Positions 21,511-33,570 of a DNA stretch of 64,000 nt are shown here, in pieces; the stretch's first letter is position 1, and every line of letters begins with the position of its first letter. Origin of the DNA: Amorphophallus konjac (taxonomy: Eukaryota > Streptophyta > Magnoliopsida > Alismatales > Araceae). Location: NCBI GenBank assembly GCA_022559845.1, contig CM040121.1, positions 565,986,140 through 566,050,139 on the forward strand, in the 5' to 3' direction. The position numbers and the translations under genes are program-made. Under the pieces are notes generated by a model. That model was not told where the DNA came from, did no database searches, and saw only the letters and a list, made by a program, of their open reading frames with translations.

Positions 21511-23999
21511 CCTGGCGACGCTGCTTTGCCCAACCGTACGATCTAATCCGCGCTGTGGGTCCAATGTGCCAACCAGCGTTGGAATGAAGGGTACCTCGAT
21601 TGGTTGGGCGTACTACGCTATGGCGCATGATTTGAGTGTCCTTTGGTCAAGGCGTGCCCCTCGCGTTGGGGCGGCATCGAATACTCTTTTTATTGGCCAG
21701 TACTGACCGTCCGATCCCGGTTTGCAGAAGTAACGCGTAGGGTAGTCTCGTTGGATCTTGGATATTCTCCATGTAAGACCCAAGTCCCACGGCGACCGCG
21801 TCATCCCAGCCGTCGATTTCTCATCTGCCCTTCATCCCTGGTAGTAGCGGCGCAGGCTCGCGGGGTTGGTGGCAGTGTCTCCTCTCGGGTGCTGGCGGTC
21901 GCAGAGCATGTCAATCGGGCATGGATGGGATCATGAGACGAGGCGATTCGTCCAGGTCGTTTTCTGAGCATTTACTTAACCAATGGTCTTGCGCTACGTG
22001 GATTTCCGGATAGTTGATAAGCCGACGTGGTGGGAGCCCATACGGTGGGAACCTTACGATGAGTCCACGTTGGCGGCCGACGTGGATGGGTCATCGCTAT
22101 GCGTCCCGCGGGGATTCCCGGTTTGGAGGGATCCAACTTCGAGTATCCGGCGAAGGGGACGCATACGTATTCCATCAGAACCGTCCAAATCAAAGTTCAT
22201 GGTCATGGATATGGATAGGGACGTAAATGGATCGAATTTGACTCGGGTAGATCAATATCATATCTTATCTATGAAAATTTTACAAATATCATATCTGGAT
22301 AGTATTCGATTATTTTTGCGGATATAGATACGGGTATATCCGTCACAGGTACAAATATATCCGCGGATATCTGTAAATATGAATGTACATCCATCTCCAA
22401 AGAAATATGAGATTTATGAGAATTAAAAAAAAATTCGATCAATACTTTACTTTCTAAAGTAATTTTTATGTTTTATAAAAATTTCTTTACAATTTTAGCA
22501 AAAAGTCTAAACTCATAAACTCAACAAGACTAGTAACGGATTGAGTTCATGTCAAAATCATAGGCTTAACATGCACAATAAATTATTAAGAGCGAGTTAG
22601 GATCGGGTACGAGTTCGGATGTATTAAATCCATACCCTATCCGAATATGAAACGGGTATTTTAAACGTATCTAAATTCGAAACTATATCCGTTTATTCAG
22701 ATATTATCCGATCCATCACGGATCGGGTGATACGGGTAATTTGATTTGCGGATATTTCAAATGATAATACACGACGGAGGATTATGTGGAGATCGGTTTA
22801 AATGTAAGAACCGTGCCACTTTAATTTAAAAATCATAAGATTCAGCGTAAAATATTTTTTAAAATTATTAGTATAACCATAAATAAAAAATCATCCAAAT
22901 ATGATATCAAAACGTTACATATCACATGATACCATCGTTAGCAATTATATATCTAGCCAGTTACTTTATATTATATTCATCGGATGTGCATATATAATCA
23001 AGATCGAGTTAAGTGTCAAAGATGAACGATTCTAAATCCGTAAGTGCTTTACGATAATTGGTAGAACAGATTAATTACAGAGTGTGCGAAGATTAGGTCG
23101 TGTGATTTTTGATTAGGTAATGTCATTCTTATTAGTTCAGCCACTGATAACAACAAAACTCTTACCGAATTTTACTTATTAATAAATATATAATAATGAT
23201 TAATTAGTAGCATAAATTTAAAATGTAGTGTGCTTAGAATGATGAGACGTGGCAGCTAGAGGAGGACAAGATTAACCCTCCGTGGAAGAGTTTTAAAGTG
23301 CATTAATTACCTTCTTGACCGCCACCTAACTAGCTAGGCGTAATACAACGTTGTACTGGGAGGGAACATTATTGCGTGTCAGTCACAGAAGAAGACGTTG
23401 GGAAGATACGAAGAAAAAGAGAAGTTGTTGAGGAGATAGCTAGATAGAGAGGGCATATACATAGGAATCATCAAAACTACGTACCATAAGAAGAGGAAGT
23501 GGGCACGGAAAGAAAATGTGGAAGATGCTGAAAGAAGCAGCTACTCATGTTGTTGTGTACCACTCAACGATCGAAAACAATGCCACCTTTCAGCGTTAAT
23601 ATATAGATGTGTCATTAACTCCTCCTTTCTCCATCCTAATTAAGCGTGTAATTACTTGAAAGTAATCAAATTCTCTGCATTAATAAGCTAGCTGACAAAG
23701 TTTTTCATAAGGAAATTAATGACAAGTGTGTGGCACAAAGATTAGAAGAGAGAGAAAAGTTGGGAGGAGGCCAAACACCAACCCGGCCCATCGTGGAGGA
23801 CGAACAGACGGATGAAACAAAATTAAGAGTGCTGGTTGTCGTCGCTCGTCGTCTTGTTTACTCCCGCGAATGAAACTACGTCATGGGATTCTCTGCATTT
23901 GCAGTGCGCGCAGGTGCGTAACCGTCCCATATTATTCTCGTTGAACATGAGCATGAGCCCCAAGGACACGTTCTAGAGAACCGTAACTAATGGGGTTCA
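21511..23999. other. Intergenic region without recognised genes
   Basis: The first 700 bp are of moderate GC content, then the sequence becomes AT-rich. 22200-22790 (GGACGTAAATGGATC...GATCGGGTGATACGGG, with many GGATAT motifs) resembles the interior of an old transposon, but I could not fix its ends. No ORF has family similarity that I recognise. Confidence 0.5.
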
Positions 24000-24012
24000 C
24001 TGCATTGTAAGT

Positions 24013-24013
<1 letters not shown>

Positions 24014-24051
<38 letters not shown>
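24014..24051. repeat. (CA)n microsatellite
   Basis: About 19 perfect CA units. A TA-rich microsatellite follows at 24445-24490. Confidence 0.95.
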
Positions 24052-24053
<2 letters not shown>

Positions 24054-24743
24054 GTTGCCTTAGTTCGATTTCTTTTCACGTCCATTTCCATTTCCTATTG
24101 TAGGTTTTGTTTCTCTGATTTTATGCGTTGTTATTATTATTATTATTTTACGTCTAATTCTCTTTATTTTGAGATAAGATCTTTTTCCATTCGGCCCATT
24201 TAAATTCCTACGTATTTATCACTATTTTCAAGTCGATGAAAGAATCCCTCCCTCCCGGCCTTTTTAATTGAGATGATGCAAACAGTACTTTTCTCTGTCG
24301 TATGACATGGGATTATCCAGTCATCTGTTCTTGGCCGATGAGTACGGTACATGATGCTGGGATCAAGTGCTCCGACAGACCATCTGATTGGTTTGTCCGA
24401 AGTCGCCGTGTTACCGCACGTTACCGCCAGCATACGACGGCTATATAATATATATGTATATATATATATCTATATCAATATATATATTATCGCGTGCATG
24501 CTCCCGGAAGAGGAACGTGGCGTGACCAACTCGATCTCTTCGGTCACGGCCCGTGATGTGCCACGTAACCTCTCAAGAGGCCCATTTTTCTAAAGAATGC
24601 AAGTGATTTTTTGAGGACGAGTTATAGAAAGTCCGCGCCTTAGCGAGACCTAAAAAAAGAGAGAGAAAATTCATAAAAATTTTAAAAGAGTTTCATCTTC
24701 TTATGTCTCACCACAATCCGTCCCTATATATATATATATATAG

Positions 24744-24912
24744 TCAAATATTCACATAGGATCAGCTCCATGATAATTTATCATGGGATCAACATCTGGA
24801 CTCTTAAATACATGGAGCAGATATATAGGGAGATCATCTCCCATGGATTGAAGGGCTCAGATGTCGATCCCATGATAATTTATCATGGGGCCGACATCAT
24901 ATGAACATCTCC
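24744..24912. mobile_element. Short palindromic MITE
   Basis: Two arms of about 65 bp (24744-24810 and 24850-24912) are inverse copies. Each holds the smaller palindrome ATGATAATTTATCAT and the core GGGATCAACATCTG / CAGATGTCGATCCC. The whole could fold into one long hairpin. TA repeats lie on both sides (24725-24742 and 24916-24928), consistent with insertion at a TA target. Confidence 0.7.
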
Positions 24913-24929
24913 CATATATATATATATCC

Positions 24930-27900
24930 ATGTTAAGAAGTGACAGAAATATTGAACAGTTGTGGATTGAGTTCTTCTAGAGAAATATTTGTGGCAAATT
25001 TGCTTTGAGATTGATATTATATACCGACTTTTTATTCGACCACGTTAACATAATGTTACAAACTAGACACATATGCAGCAAATGTGAACCAGGGAGGAGA
25101 GGTGCTCCGACCCAAGAAGTTGACTCCAACATCGATGCCAATCTGTCCATCTGCAGGCATGCATATCTGACTCTGTCCCAATCAAAAGTCGCGTTGTTTT
25201 ACCCTCACCACGTCATCTGTAGGAGAGAAGCGGCAGAAGCAGCCAAATACCGCAGCAGGGCATGCACACTGGTTTTTGTAAGAAATTGCATGGGATTTCC
25301 GTGTGCTGTTGTCTAAATATCTAGAAGAGTCTGCATGCTGGGCCTGTCTCAAGACTTTGCTTGATGGTCACGTGGAGGAGTACGGATGCAGGAATTTGGA
25401 GATGCTGCCTTTCTAAAAATTATATTTCATTTGTTTAGTACAGTGCTGTAAAGTAGTATTATAAGATATTTTAAGTAGTGTTTTTAACTCTTTTAATGTT
25501 TTGGAGTGCTGTAAATTGTTGCATGCCAAAATCCATGCAGTGCAGAATTTTGATTCTTCACCTGGACATTTTAGTACTGTCATCTAAAGAAATTGTTCTC
25601 ACGTGGAAAACCCAGATAATTCACTGATTATGGAGCCGATGACTTTAAAGTATAGAAATATTTATGCCTTTCACCTACAACAAACCAACCAAATGAATCA
25701 GTAATATTACATCTTTTATATATATGCACACCAGACCATAAACTACTATAGAAAAGATACTTAATTCTGTCACACATTAATTCAAAAGTATATAACTTCT
25801 GTCACGCATTAATTCAAAAGTATATACAGCCTTAATTTGTTGTTATAAGTACTTCTTTGTTTTACAAACCCTGATGCGGTTTAGTTGTCGAAATTATGGA
25901 CATATATCTGCATATGCAATACAATCCTCTGCACAGCTTACCAAAAGGAAAAAAAGATAGACGTTTTCTAGTGAACAATACGGAATAGTTAAGAATAGAA
26001 AGAAATACACAATATCATAAATTCTCATCATTGCAGAAGAAGATGAGTTTGCTGGGATAAATAACAGATCATCGAAAGCTAGACCTGTACGTCACAACAA
26101 AAACCACGATCGCATTTGCATTCAAAGACGAAGACAAACAATAGTTGTGCAAGTGTTGTTACTAACAGCGGTTTGACTCTTCCTCCTAGGATGAAGTAAG
26201 AGACGTCTAATGCAAAATGGTACGACTCTTCCTCTTATGACGAAGTAAGAGACGTCAAATGCAAAATGGCATGCCATTGCGCCTACTTGATGCTGGTGGA
26301 GATCTCCTGTGCTCCTGGTCTAACGTTGCAGAGGAAACCTCATTTAAAGTTTTATCACTGTTGCGTAACACTTGAGAACGTGTAGGAGTGAGACCGAGCT
26401 ATCGAGCATGGCAGGATGAATTAGAGTTTCCCATCGACAAGTCGAGTGATGGAGCCGAGCTTGTCTGCACATATATATGAAGAAAAATTCTCAAAAGAGA
26501 TGAGATGCCCCAGAAGAATCTTCCCAACGCTCAAGTCATACAAGACAGGAAGTGTTAAGTATATTTTAAAGAGAGACTTCAAGATTGCATACCTTGGGGG
26601 GTTGTCTTACAAATACTTTTTATAGGCCCTGGGAGCGTCCGGCTTTGATGTTGATCAAATCGCACCATCATGAAAAATCAAAGAAATGATATCTTGCAGG
26701 ATATATACGTACGGCGCCCGTTAATTACGATCCTGCTCCCACTACCAATTAAGTAGGATTTGAGTTTGGAGCGGGAATCGCCTTAATTTGTCACGACCAA
26801 GATCTCCTCGGGGGGTCATGGAGGCCTGTTACGATGGTACCGTGAATCAAAAGGGTTATTAAATGAGGGCTGTGATGGAGGAATGAGTGTCGCACGGGGT
26901 CATGCCTCTCCCTATACATGTTTAGGAGTGTGATTCGCCGCTGCCACAGATGGGGGCATCGCCCGAAATGATACGGCTCCACGAGACGACGCGACGTGCA
27001 CAATGGGATACACCAAAGAAGGTACCGACATACCTGGATACTAGGTTATCTACCACCCGAGCCGTACGCATGCAAGTAATAGAAATGTAAACTTTATCAC
27101 GTATGTCTAAAAATTGGGTCGGGCCTAAGCCCTCGTCAATCACCAAGTTTGGCTTGACGCACATTTTTAAGTGTGCTCCACACCTAAGGTGCATGCGCAG
27201 CGTCTTTAAATTTGTTATTTGTTATTTTTTATTAAAGTGACTCTCAGAGTATTCTAATTTGAGATATAAGTCACGTCGTCATCCGATTATCTAAAAAATA
27301 TTAAAAATAAAATGAATCAACTTGTAAAAGAATATGGATTTAGTACTATTCATTTGATGTGATTTCTTTTTTCAAATACGTCACTCCACGTCAAATCAGA
27401 GTAATTTGAGAAATAATTTAAAAATATTTAAAAAATAAAAAATTAAAGATACTGGAGCAGGACGTCGGTATGCAGGGAGCCTTACTCGTCACGGAGATCA
27501 AACAGCACTGTTAATTTTTACCACCAAGAAGAAATAATCATTGAATGATCACTTTCCGCGTGTTGTTCAACCTACCTGCCCTGCCGTGTTCTGCGTTCTC
27601 ACCGTGTTGTCCAGAGGACGCCAAAGTTGATGACCGCTGAACATGGACCTGGTTGTCGTCACTCGTCGTTCGTCTCGGTAGCGTTCCTCCTGCATCCACA
27701 CGAGCGTGGCAGCTATTCGCTCCGGAGAAGCTATGCAATAATATAGGATCATCTTGATCTGCAATCATGTGAGCGTCTCGTTCTTCTCGTGGAACATGTG
27801 TTCTAGAGAAGGGAACTTAAAAAGGATTCTCCGCACTTGCAGGTATCATTTTCTTTCTTTTGTTTTAGTTTATCGATCGCCCACTGCCTCCCATGCGCGC

Positions 27901-28486
27901 GATCTACATACACCATCTCTCTCTGTGTGTGTGTGTGTGTGTGTGCACCATTGTACGTGTTTTTACGTGCAAGTTAAACGTTAACCCCATGGTCTATTCT
28001 AATCAGACTGACGAGCTGATGACACGTCTAAAAAATGTGCCTTATTGCCTTTTCCTCAAGTATCTACTCACCACAAAAATTAAGGCTTCGTAAGAGTCTT
28101 CTTGTACTGATGAAGTTTTCTCCTAATTCCATGTCCATGTCCATTTTCTACATGCAGTAGTGTTGCCTCTTACAGCTCCTTCCAAACCACGTCGATCGTG
28201 AATGGGTATAATCGCTCAATCTTCTAATTATATATAGGACGCGCGGAAACAGTACTTGATCCTCCCCGTCGCACAGCTGGAGCCAGCCATTTGATTGCAT
28301 GTGGGAAGATCGGCATAACACACAGGATAATTACTCCATCATCTATATATGCATGCATGCTTGACGAATGAATACATATATATATACGTGATACTGGGGA
28401 TCGTGTTAATCGATTGGTGTGGATCACCTGTGTGTTGGTTCTGCCCCAGAGGTCGCCATATGTTGCAGGTGGCTACCGTCACCTCA

Positions 28487-28534
<48 letters not shown>
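24930..28534. other. Intergenic region, repeats only
   Basis: I see no supported gene. Small tandem duplications occur at 25767-25830 (about 33 bp, two units) and 26173-26272 (about 50 bp, two units, GACTCTTCCTCYTA...). Sequence at 27640-28480 shows patchy resemblance to 23820-24430 (GGTTGTCGTC.CTCGTCGT and TGTTCTAGAGAA blocks). 25150-25320 resembles 36600-36735. These suggest old segmental duplications. SSRs: (GT)n at 27923-27944 and (CA)n at 28487-28530. Confidence 0.5.
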
Positions 28535-29342
28535 TGTTGGGCACATTGCCCACTTTTTTTCAGCCCATGCATCTCTAGCGGTCGACCGACTTAGCAGAAA
28601 CGGTCGACCGAAACCGGTCGACCGTCGGACGACTTCCGGTCGACCGATTTTCCCAAGGAGCTAAAACACTATTGTCTGAGATTTTTCGGTCGACCGCCAC
28701 TGTTGGTCCGGTCGACCGCCAGCCCCGAGTCAGACTTTGTTGACCTTTGTTTCCATGTCCGAGATCAAGTGATTTCCTTGATTTGTTTAATCCAAAAGTC
28801 ATGGGACATGCCAGGAATGGTGGATCTAGATGTTGGGTTGTCTCTTGACCACCCTAGAGATATATAACATCTCATTGGGATCTAAACCCTAAGTTATAAG
28901 GTGATTTCAAGGAGGCCATCAAGAGAGCAAGAGAGGGGTTACTGTAGCTCCGGGAAGAAGGTGTTGCAGAAGAAGAAGAACAAGAGAAGGGAAGATCTTC
29001 ATCAGCTGAACATGGTTCTCACTACAGGGAAGATTAGGTTTACAGTGTGTTCTGCCGTGATCGAGTAGAAGAGTTCAGTTGTGTTTATATCCCAGTTATT
29101 CTATTGTAATTCTAACTCAAGTCTTGGCAAGAGACATTGAGTGATTTATACTTTCATTATTGATTATAGTGAAATTTCTCCTGTGACTTGCTCGTGATTT
29201 TTCCCTTTCGCATTGGAAGGATTTTCCACGTAAATCTTTGGTGTTCATGTGGTTGTGTTTCGATTGAATTTTTCCGCTGCGTTCTCCGGTCATTCTAGAA
29301 TTATTTGTACACATAATTAAGTTGGGTATTTTATACCCATCA
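28535..29342 (+). repeat. 5' LTR of copia element
   Basis: 808 bp, TG...CA ends. Carries six copies of the palindrome CGGTCGACCG between 28579 and 28718. It is followed two bases later by a primer-binding site. It differs from the 3' LTR by scattered transitions and a 38-bp length difference within the palindrome cluster. Confidence 0.95.
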
Positions 29343-29344
29343 AC

Positions 29345-29356
29345 TGGTATCAAAGA
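29345..29356 (+). other. Copia primer-binding site
   Basis: TGGTATCAAAGA, two bases after the 5' LTR, is close to the initiator tRNA-Met complement TGGTATCAGAGC. Confidence 0.85.
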
Positions 29357-29382
29357 TTGTTGTTAGATCAATTTTTGATTAT

Positions 29383-30180
29383 TTGTGTATGAACATGGAG
29401 GCCGGTAACCCATCCTGCATGATTAGTTTAAACGGAAATAACTGGATGATATGGAAATCAAGAATGGATGATCTCTTGTATTGCAAGGATCTGTATGGTC
29501 CATTGAAAGGAGATAGTGGAAAGCCCGCAGCAACGTCACCCGATGACTGGAAAATGTTAGATCGGAAAACTGTCAGGTTTATTCGACAATGGCTTGATGA
29601 CAGTGTATTTCATCATGTCTCCACTGAGAGTTCTGCACACTCTCTATTGAAAAAGTTGGAGGGTCTTTATGAAAGAAAAACACCTGGAAATAAGGCTTTC
29701 CTGATTAGAAAACTTGTCAATTTGAAGTTTAAAGAGGGCACTTCTATTGCTGAGCATTTGAATGAAATGCAGAGTATCACTAACCAGTTATCCTCTATGA
29801 AGATGTCTCTTGATGATGAGTTACAGGCATTGTTACTTCTCAGCTCGTTGCCAGAAAGCTGGGAGACACTGGTGGTCTCTCTCAGCAATTCTGCACCAGA
29901 TGGAGTTGTCTCCATGAGTCAAGTAACAAACAGTTTGTTGAATACAGAGTTGAGAAGAAAGAATTCAGGAATTTCTCACAGTGATTCACATGCATTTGTC
30001 TCAGAGAATAGGGGAAGGTCAAAGTCTAGAGAGAGAGGAAATTCACAGAAGAGCAGAAGTAAGTTAAGGCCAAGAAAGGACGTTACTTGCTACAACTGTG
30101 GAGAAAAGGGACATTTCAAGAATCAGTGCAGGCAACCGAAGAAGAACAAGAAAAAGGGAAAAGAAGTAGAGAATGCATAG
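29383..30180 (+). pseudogene. Copia gag
   Basis: Encodes the copia capsid domain (MISLNGNNWMIWKSRMDDLL near the start; LRKKNSG-like linker) and a CCHC zinc knuckle CYNCGEKGHFKNQC near the end. The likely start is the ATG at 29389 or 29383. A TAG at 30178-30180 closes the frame, but the same frame continues directly into protease, so this stop is a disabling mutation in an originally continuous polyprotein. Confidence 0.9.
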
Positions 30181-31206
30181 TCAAAAGAGAATGTCACAGC
30201 TACAGCACAAGGTGATGATTATCTAATTTTGTCTACTTCTGATGATATTTTTTCTTGCGTATGCCAGGACCTCGAGTGGGTGATTGATACAGGTGCTTCT
30301 TACCATGCTACACCACGTAGGGAGTTCTTTGCCACCTACAAGGTTAGAAACGTTGGTGTTGTCAAGATGGGCAACCATGGGACATCAGACATCATTGGCA
30401 TGGGCGACATTCATATAAAGACCAATCTTGGTTGTAAGTTGGTACTTAAGGATGTGAGGCATGTGGTTGATTTGAGGCTGAATTTAATTTCAGTTGGAAA
30501 GTTAGATGATGAAGATTATGATAGTAGATTTCACAAGGGTAAATGGAAGCTTAGTAAGGGTTCTCTTGTTGTTGCTACTGGAAAGAAATGTCACACCTGC
30601 TTGTGGTGATCAGTTGAATGCTACTGAAAAAGATTTCAGTATGAAGTTGTGGCATAGGAGACTGGGACACATGAGCGAGAAGGGATTGCAAGTTCTTTCC
30701 AAGAAAGAAGTCTTACCAGACTTCAGAGGTACACATCTGAACTCATGTATTGATTGTTTGGCTGGAAAATAACATGGAGTTTCCTTTACTAGTCCTGCAT
30801 TATCTAGAAAGATGCAGACCTTGGATCGTGTCTATACAGATATATGTGGCCCTTTAAAAACAAAAACTCCTGGTGGATCAGTTAATGTTCCAGGTATCAA
30901 TGGTACACTTTATTTTGTCACATTTATAGATGATTTTTCAAGGAAAGTTTGGACTTATGCTTTGAAGACTAAAGATCAGGTTATTGATGTTTTCAAAGAG
31001 TTTCATGCCACGGTTGAAAGGGAGACAGAGAGACAGCTGAAATACATAAGGTCAGACAATGGTGGTGAGTATACATGCTCGTTTAATGCTTATTGCAGGT
31101 CACATGACATTCAGCATGAGATGCCAGTTCCTGGTACACCTCAGCATAATGCAATTGCAGAGAGGATGAACCACACCATCATAGAAAAGATCAGATGTAT
31201 ATTTTC
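30181..31206 (+). pseudogene. Copia protease and N-terminal integrase, interrupted
   Basis: The protease active site DTGAS is near 30283. A one-base frameshift falls near 30590, between two overlapping frames. The GAG-pre-integrase motif LWHRRLGH follows in the next frame (about 30640), then a TAA at 30770. The integrase core shows the first aspartate (YTDICGPL), the second (SDNGGEY) and the glutamate (NAIAERMN). The coding sequence then breaks at 31206, where a solo LTR is inserted. Confidence 0.85.
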
Positions 31207-33565
31207 TGTAATATTCCGGACCTTTCGGATCCTTCTTCGTGGGTCCCAGATCTGGTTTTCGGAGCGTCCGGCTCTGTTGTATCCGAAATTTCGTTTCGGA
31301 CATCTTTTGTGTTCGGATCGGCGCGATCCGGAGTCATTTCGGAGGCCCGGAGGCGTTCCGTGGTTTTTCCGCGTGTGTTTTCCGATTCCCGGTGTGTGTT
31401 TCGGCTTTTTCTTCGGAAGCTCGTTGCGGGCGAACCGGGCGGTTCACCCGGGTACGAGTGGTACCGTTGCGATCGGTGCGTTCCGAGGATTCCGGAAATA
31501 TATTTTTCTATTTTTCGATATTTTTCTGAAAAATTAGATTTTCTATATATTCCCATTTCTTTTCTTTTTTCTTTTTCTCTCTCTTTCTTCTTCTTCCTCC
31601 TTCCTTCCCCAACCGTGGCCGCACTCCTCTCTCCCTCTCTCTCCCATTCGGACGCGGTGAGCCCCTCCCCGGCTGTGGACGGCGGTAGGGCGACGGCGCG
31701 GACGCGTGGGTGGCGGCGAGACGAGCTCGTGGGCGTGCGGCAAGCGTGGGAAGCGTGGGGAGGCGAGGTTTCTAAAAGCGTTCTTCATGATTTGTGGACG
31801 ATCCGGCGGAGCATTCGCTCCATTGAGATAGGGTGACGTTCCTTAGCCTCTTGCCGTTCGTTTCCGTGATTTGTAGGCCGCGGGGAGGCCGAGAGAGGCT
31901 TGTTTGAGCGGGTTTGGGGTTTTTCATGATTTGGGGAGAGCTCGCCCGATCTATGGTTTTAGCTCGCTATTTCATGTTTTGGTGGCTTAGAAGCATGTTA
32001 GGGGTCCTTAGGGGTCATTCCCCTTGATTTCTCCCTCTCCAGTGGAGGCATGGGGGCGTGGTTGGAGTTTTTGGGCGTTTCCACCGTTTTCGGGCGCGGA
32101 CTGAGAACGCGCTATACTCCAGTAGCGCGTTCTTGATGGTCGCGCTGCCCCGATGGGGCGCGTTCATCGGAGAAGATGAACAGTAGGGCGGTTCTGGTCG
32201 CGCTAGGGGTCCCTAGCGCGATCTGCCTTGTCGCGCTAGGGGTCCCTAGCGCGACCTGCCTTGTCGCGCTAGGAGGCCCTAGCGTGATCTTCCCTGTCGC
32301 GCTAGGGGGTCCTAGCGCATTCTTCCTTGTCGCGCTAGGGGTCCCTAGCACGATCTGTCCTGTTGTCGGGTGTTCCTCTTGGGCCGTGTGTGCGCCCTGG
32401 ACACCCCGTGGAGTTCTGGGACCGTGTCTTTGGGTGTCCGGAGGTTCCGTTTGCCTTGGTCATGCGTTTGGCTGTGGGCGGTGCGTCCGTTTCTTCTCCG
32501 ACCGTGGTCACCGTGCGATGGTGATGGTACGTGGGATGGCCCCCGTACTTCGTCAGGTTCGGACGTTGTTTTCCGTGGTTTTGAGAGTCTACTCCTTCAG
32601 TGACCCGCCACTAGTCGTAGCCCACCAGTACGAGGTGCTGGTCTCACCTGGGAGTGGTGTACGTGCATTCACCTTTGAGACGGTTTGTGGACCGGTTACC
32701 GTAGGCCCCTCGTCGGTAGCCAGAGTCCGGCTACGGGGGAAAACCGGTCAGAGGACCAGACCTAGTGACGCAAGGTCTGTGTGTGCACACGTGGTTGGGG
32801 GCGGTTGGACCCACGTCGACGGGCGTGACCCCAGCTAGTTACTTGTTCGGTGTCTGCGCCTCGGGTAGGACCTACCACGTCAGGCGGTTCACCTGTGGCG
32901 CGGTGTAAGACGTCAGGGGACGCTACCGGCTGTGCTTCTAGTGGGTGGTACTCCTGTCGAGTACGGAGTGACAGACTGTCAGTCGTGTGTTTCCGACCTT
33001 CGGGTTTCGCGGTTCGACCGTTGAGTTTCGGTCTCGTACCGTGGCACGTGTGTCGGTTTACGTGCCGTAGGGCCTGGTTCTGTAGAGTACATGCTTTCCT
33101 TTCCGAGGTACTTTCCTACCGCTAGTGTAGTGGTTTCTCGTTTTACGAGGTAGGGTTCGAGTGATCCCTACTGAGTCTTGTTCCGAGACTCATTCCCTGC
33201 GTGTTTTCACCGTGTTTCAGGTGAGGCGCCACCTTCGGGGAGCGCGTCAGGAGTGCAGCGTGGTGCGGGTGCCCAGAGGTAGTGCCAGAGGTCAGAGCCG
33301 GGGTATGCCCCGTGTAGCTGTACTTTTCTTTCTTGTCACTGTACTAGTCGTGGACTACTGTTATTGTTATTTTATTATGGACCATGTAAAATGTTAATTT
33401 ATCACCTGCTTAATATTGTAACTGTTTAATTTCTGCAATTATTTGTGATACTTGTGTAGTCTCCACACCATCCTTTTAACCCTTCCGAGTCTTCGGGCTC
33501 GTGAGTGGCTGTGCGAGTCTCGGGTTATCGGGCCTTCCCGGTAATCGGATTCTCGGGTCGTTACA
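31207..33565 (+). mobile_element. Solo LTR, family A, copy 2, inside copia integrase
   Basis: 2359 bp, begins TGTAATATTCCGG and ends GGGTCGTTACA (TGTAA/TTACA inverted ends). Flanks TTTTC (31202-31206) and CTTTC (33566-33570) match at 4 of 5 positions. Removing the LTR and one flank makes the copia integrase frame continuous, which proves an insertion and fixes the ends. There is no internal region, so it is a solo LTR left by recombination. TATA-like CTATATAT is near 31543, followed by CT-rich sequence. ORFs inside (for example 31195-31836) are chance frames. Confidence 0.93.
32198..32353. repeat. 33-bp array of five palindromes in family-A LTR
   Basis: Palindromes start at 32198, 32231, 32264, 32297 and 32330, exactly 33 bp apart. 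The best are perfect: arms TCGCGCTAGGG and CCCTAGCGCGA around a 2-base centre. Spacers are near-identical (ATCTGCCTTGT type). Additional related palindromes lie just upstream (32105-32170). Confidence 0.95.
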
Positions 33566-33570
33566 CTTTC

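Noticed and set aside
22197..22790. Possible hAT-like MITE
   Set aside because: Composition and GGACGTAAATGG motif are suggestive, but no matching inverted ends or duplication could be fixed.
25005..25316. 103-codon ORF in intergenic DNA
   Set aside because: No recognisable domain, and part resembles another repeat-like region at 36600-36735, so a coding role is not supported.
31195..31836. 213-codon ORF following the copia integrase
   Set aside because: It runs from integrase into the inserted LTR by chance; the real integrase frame resumes at 33571.
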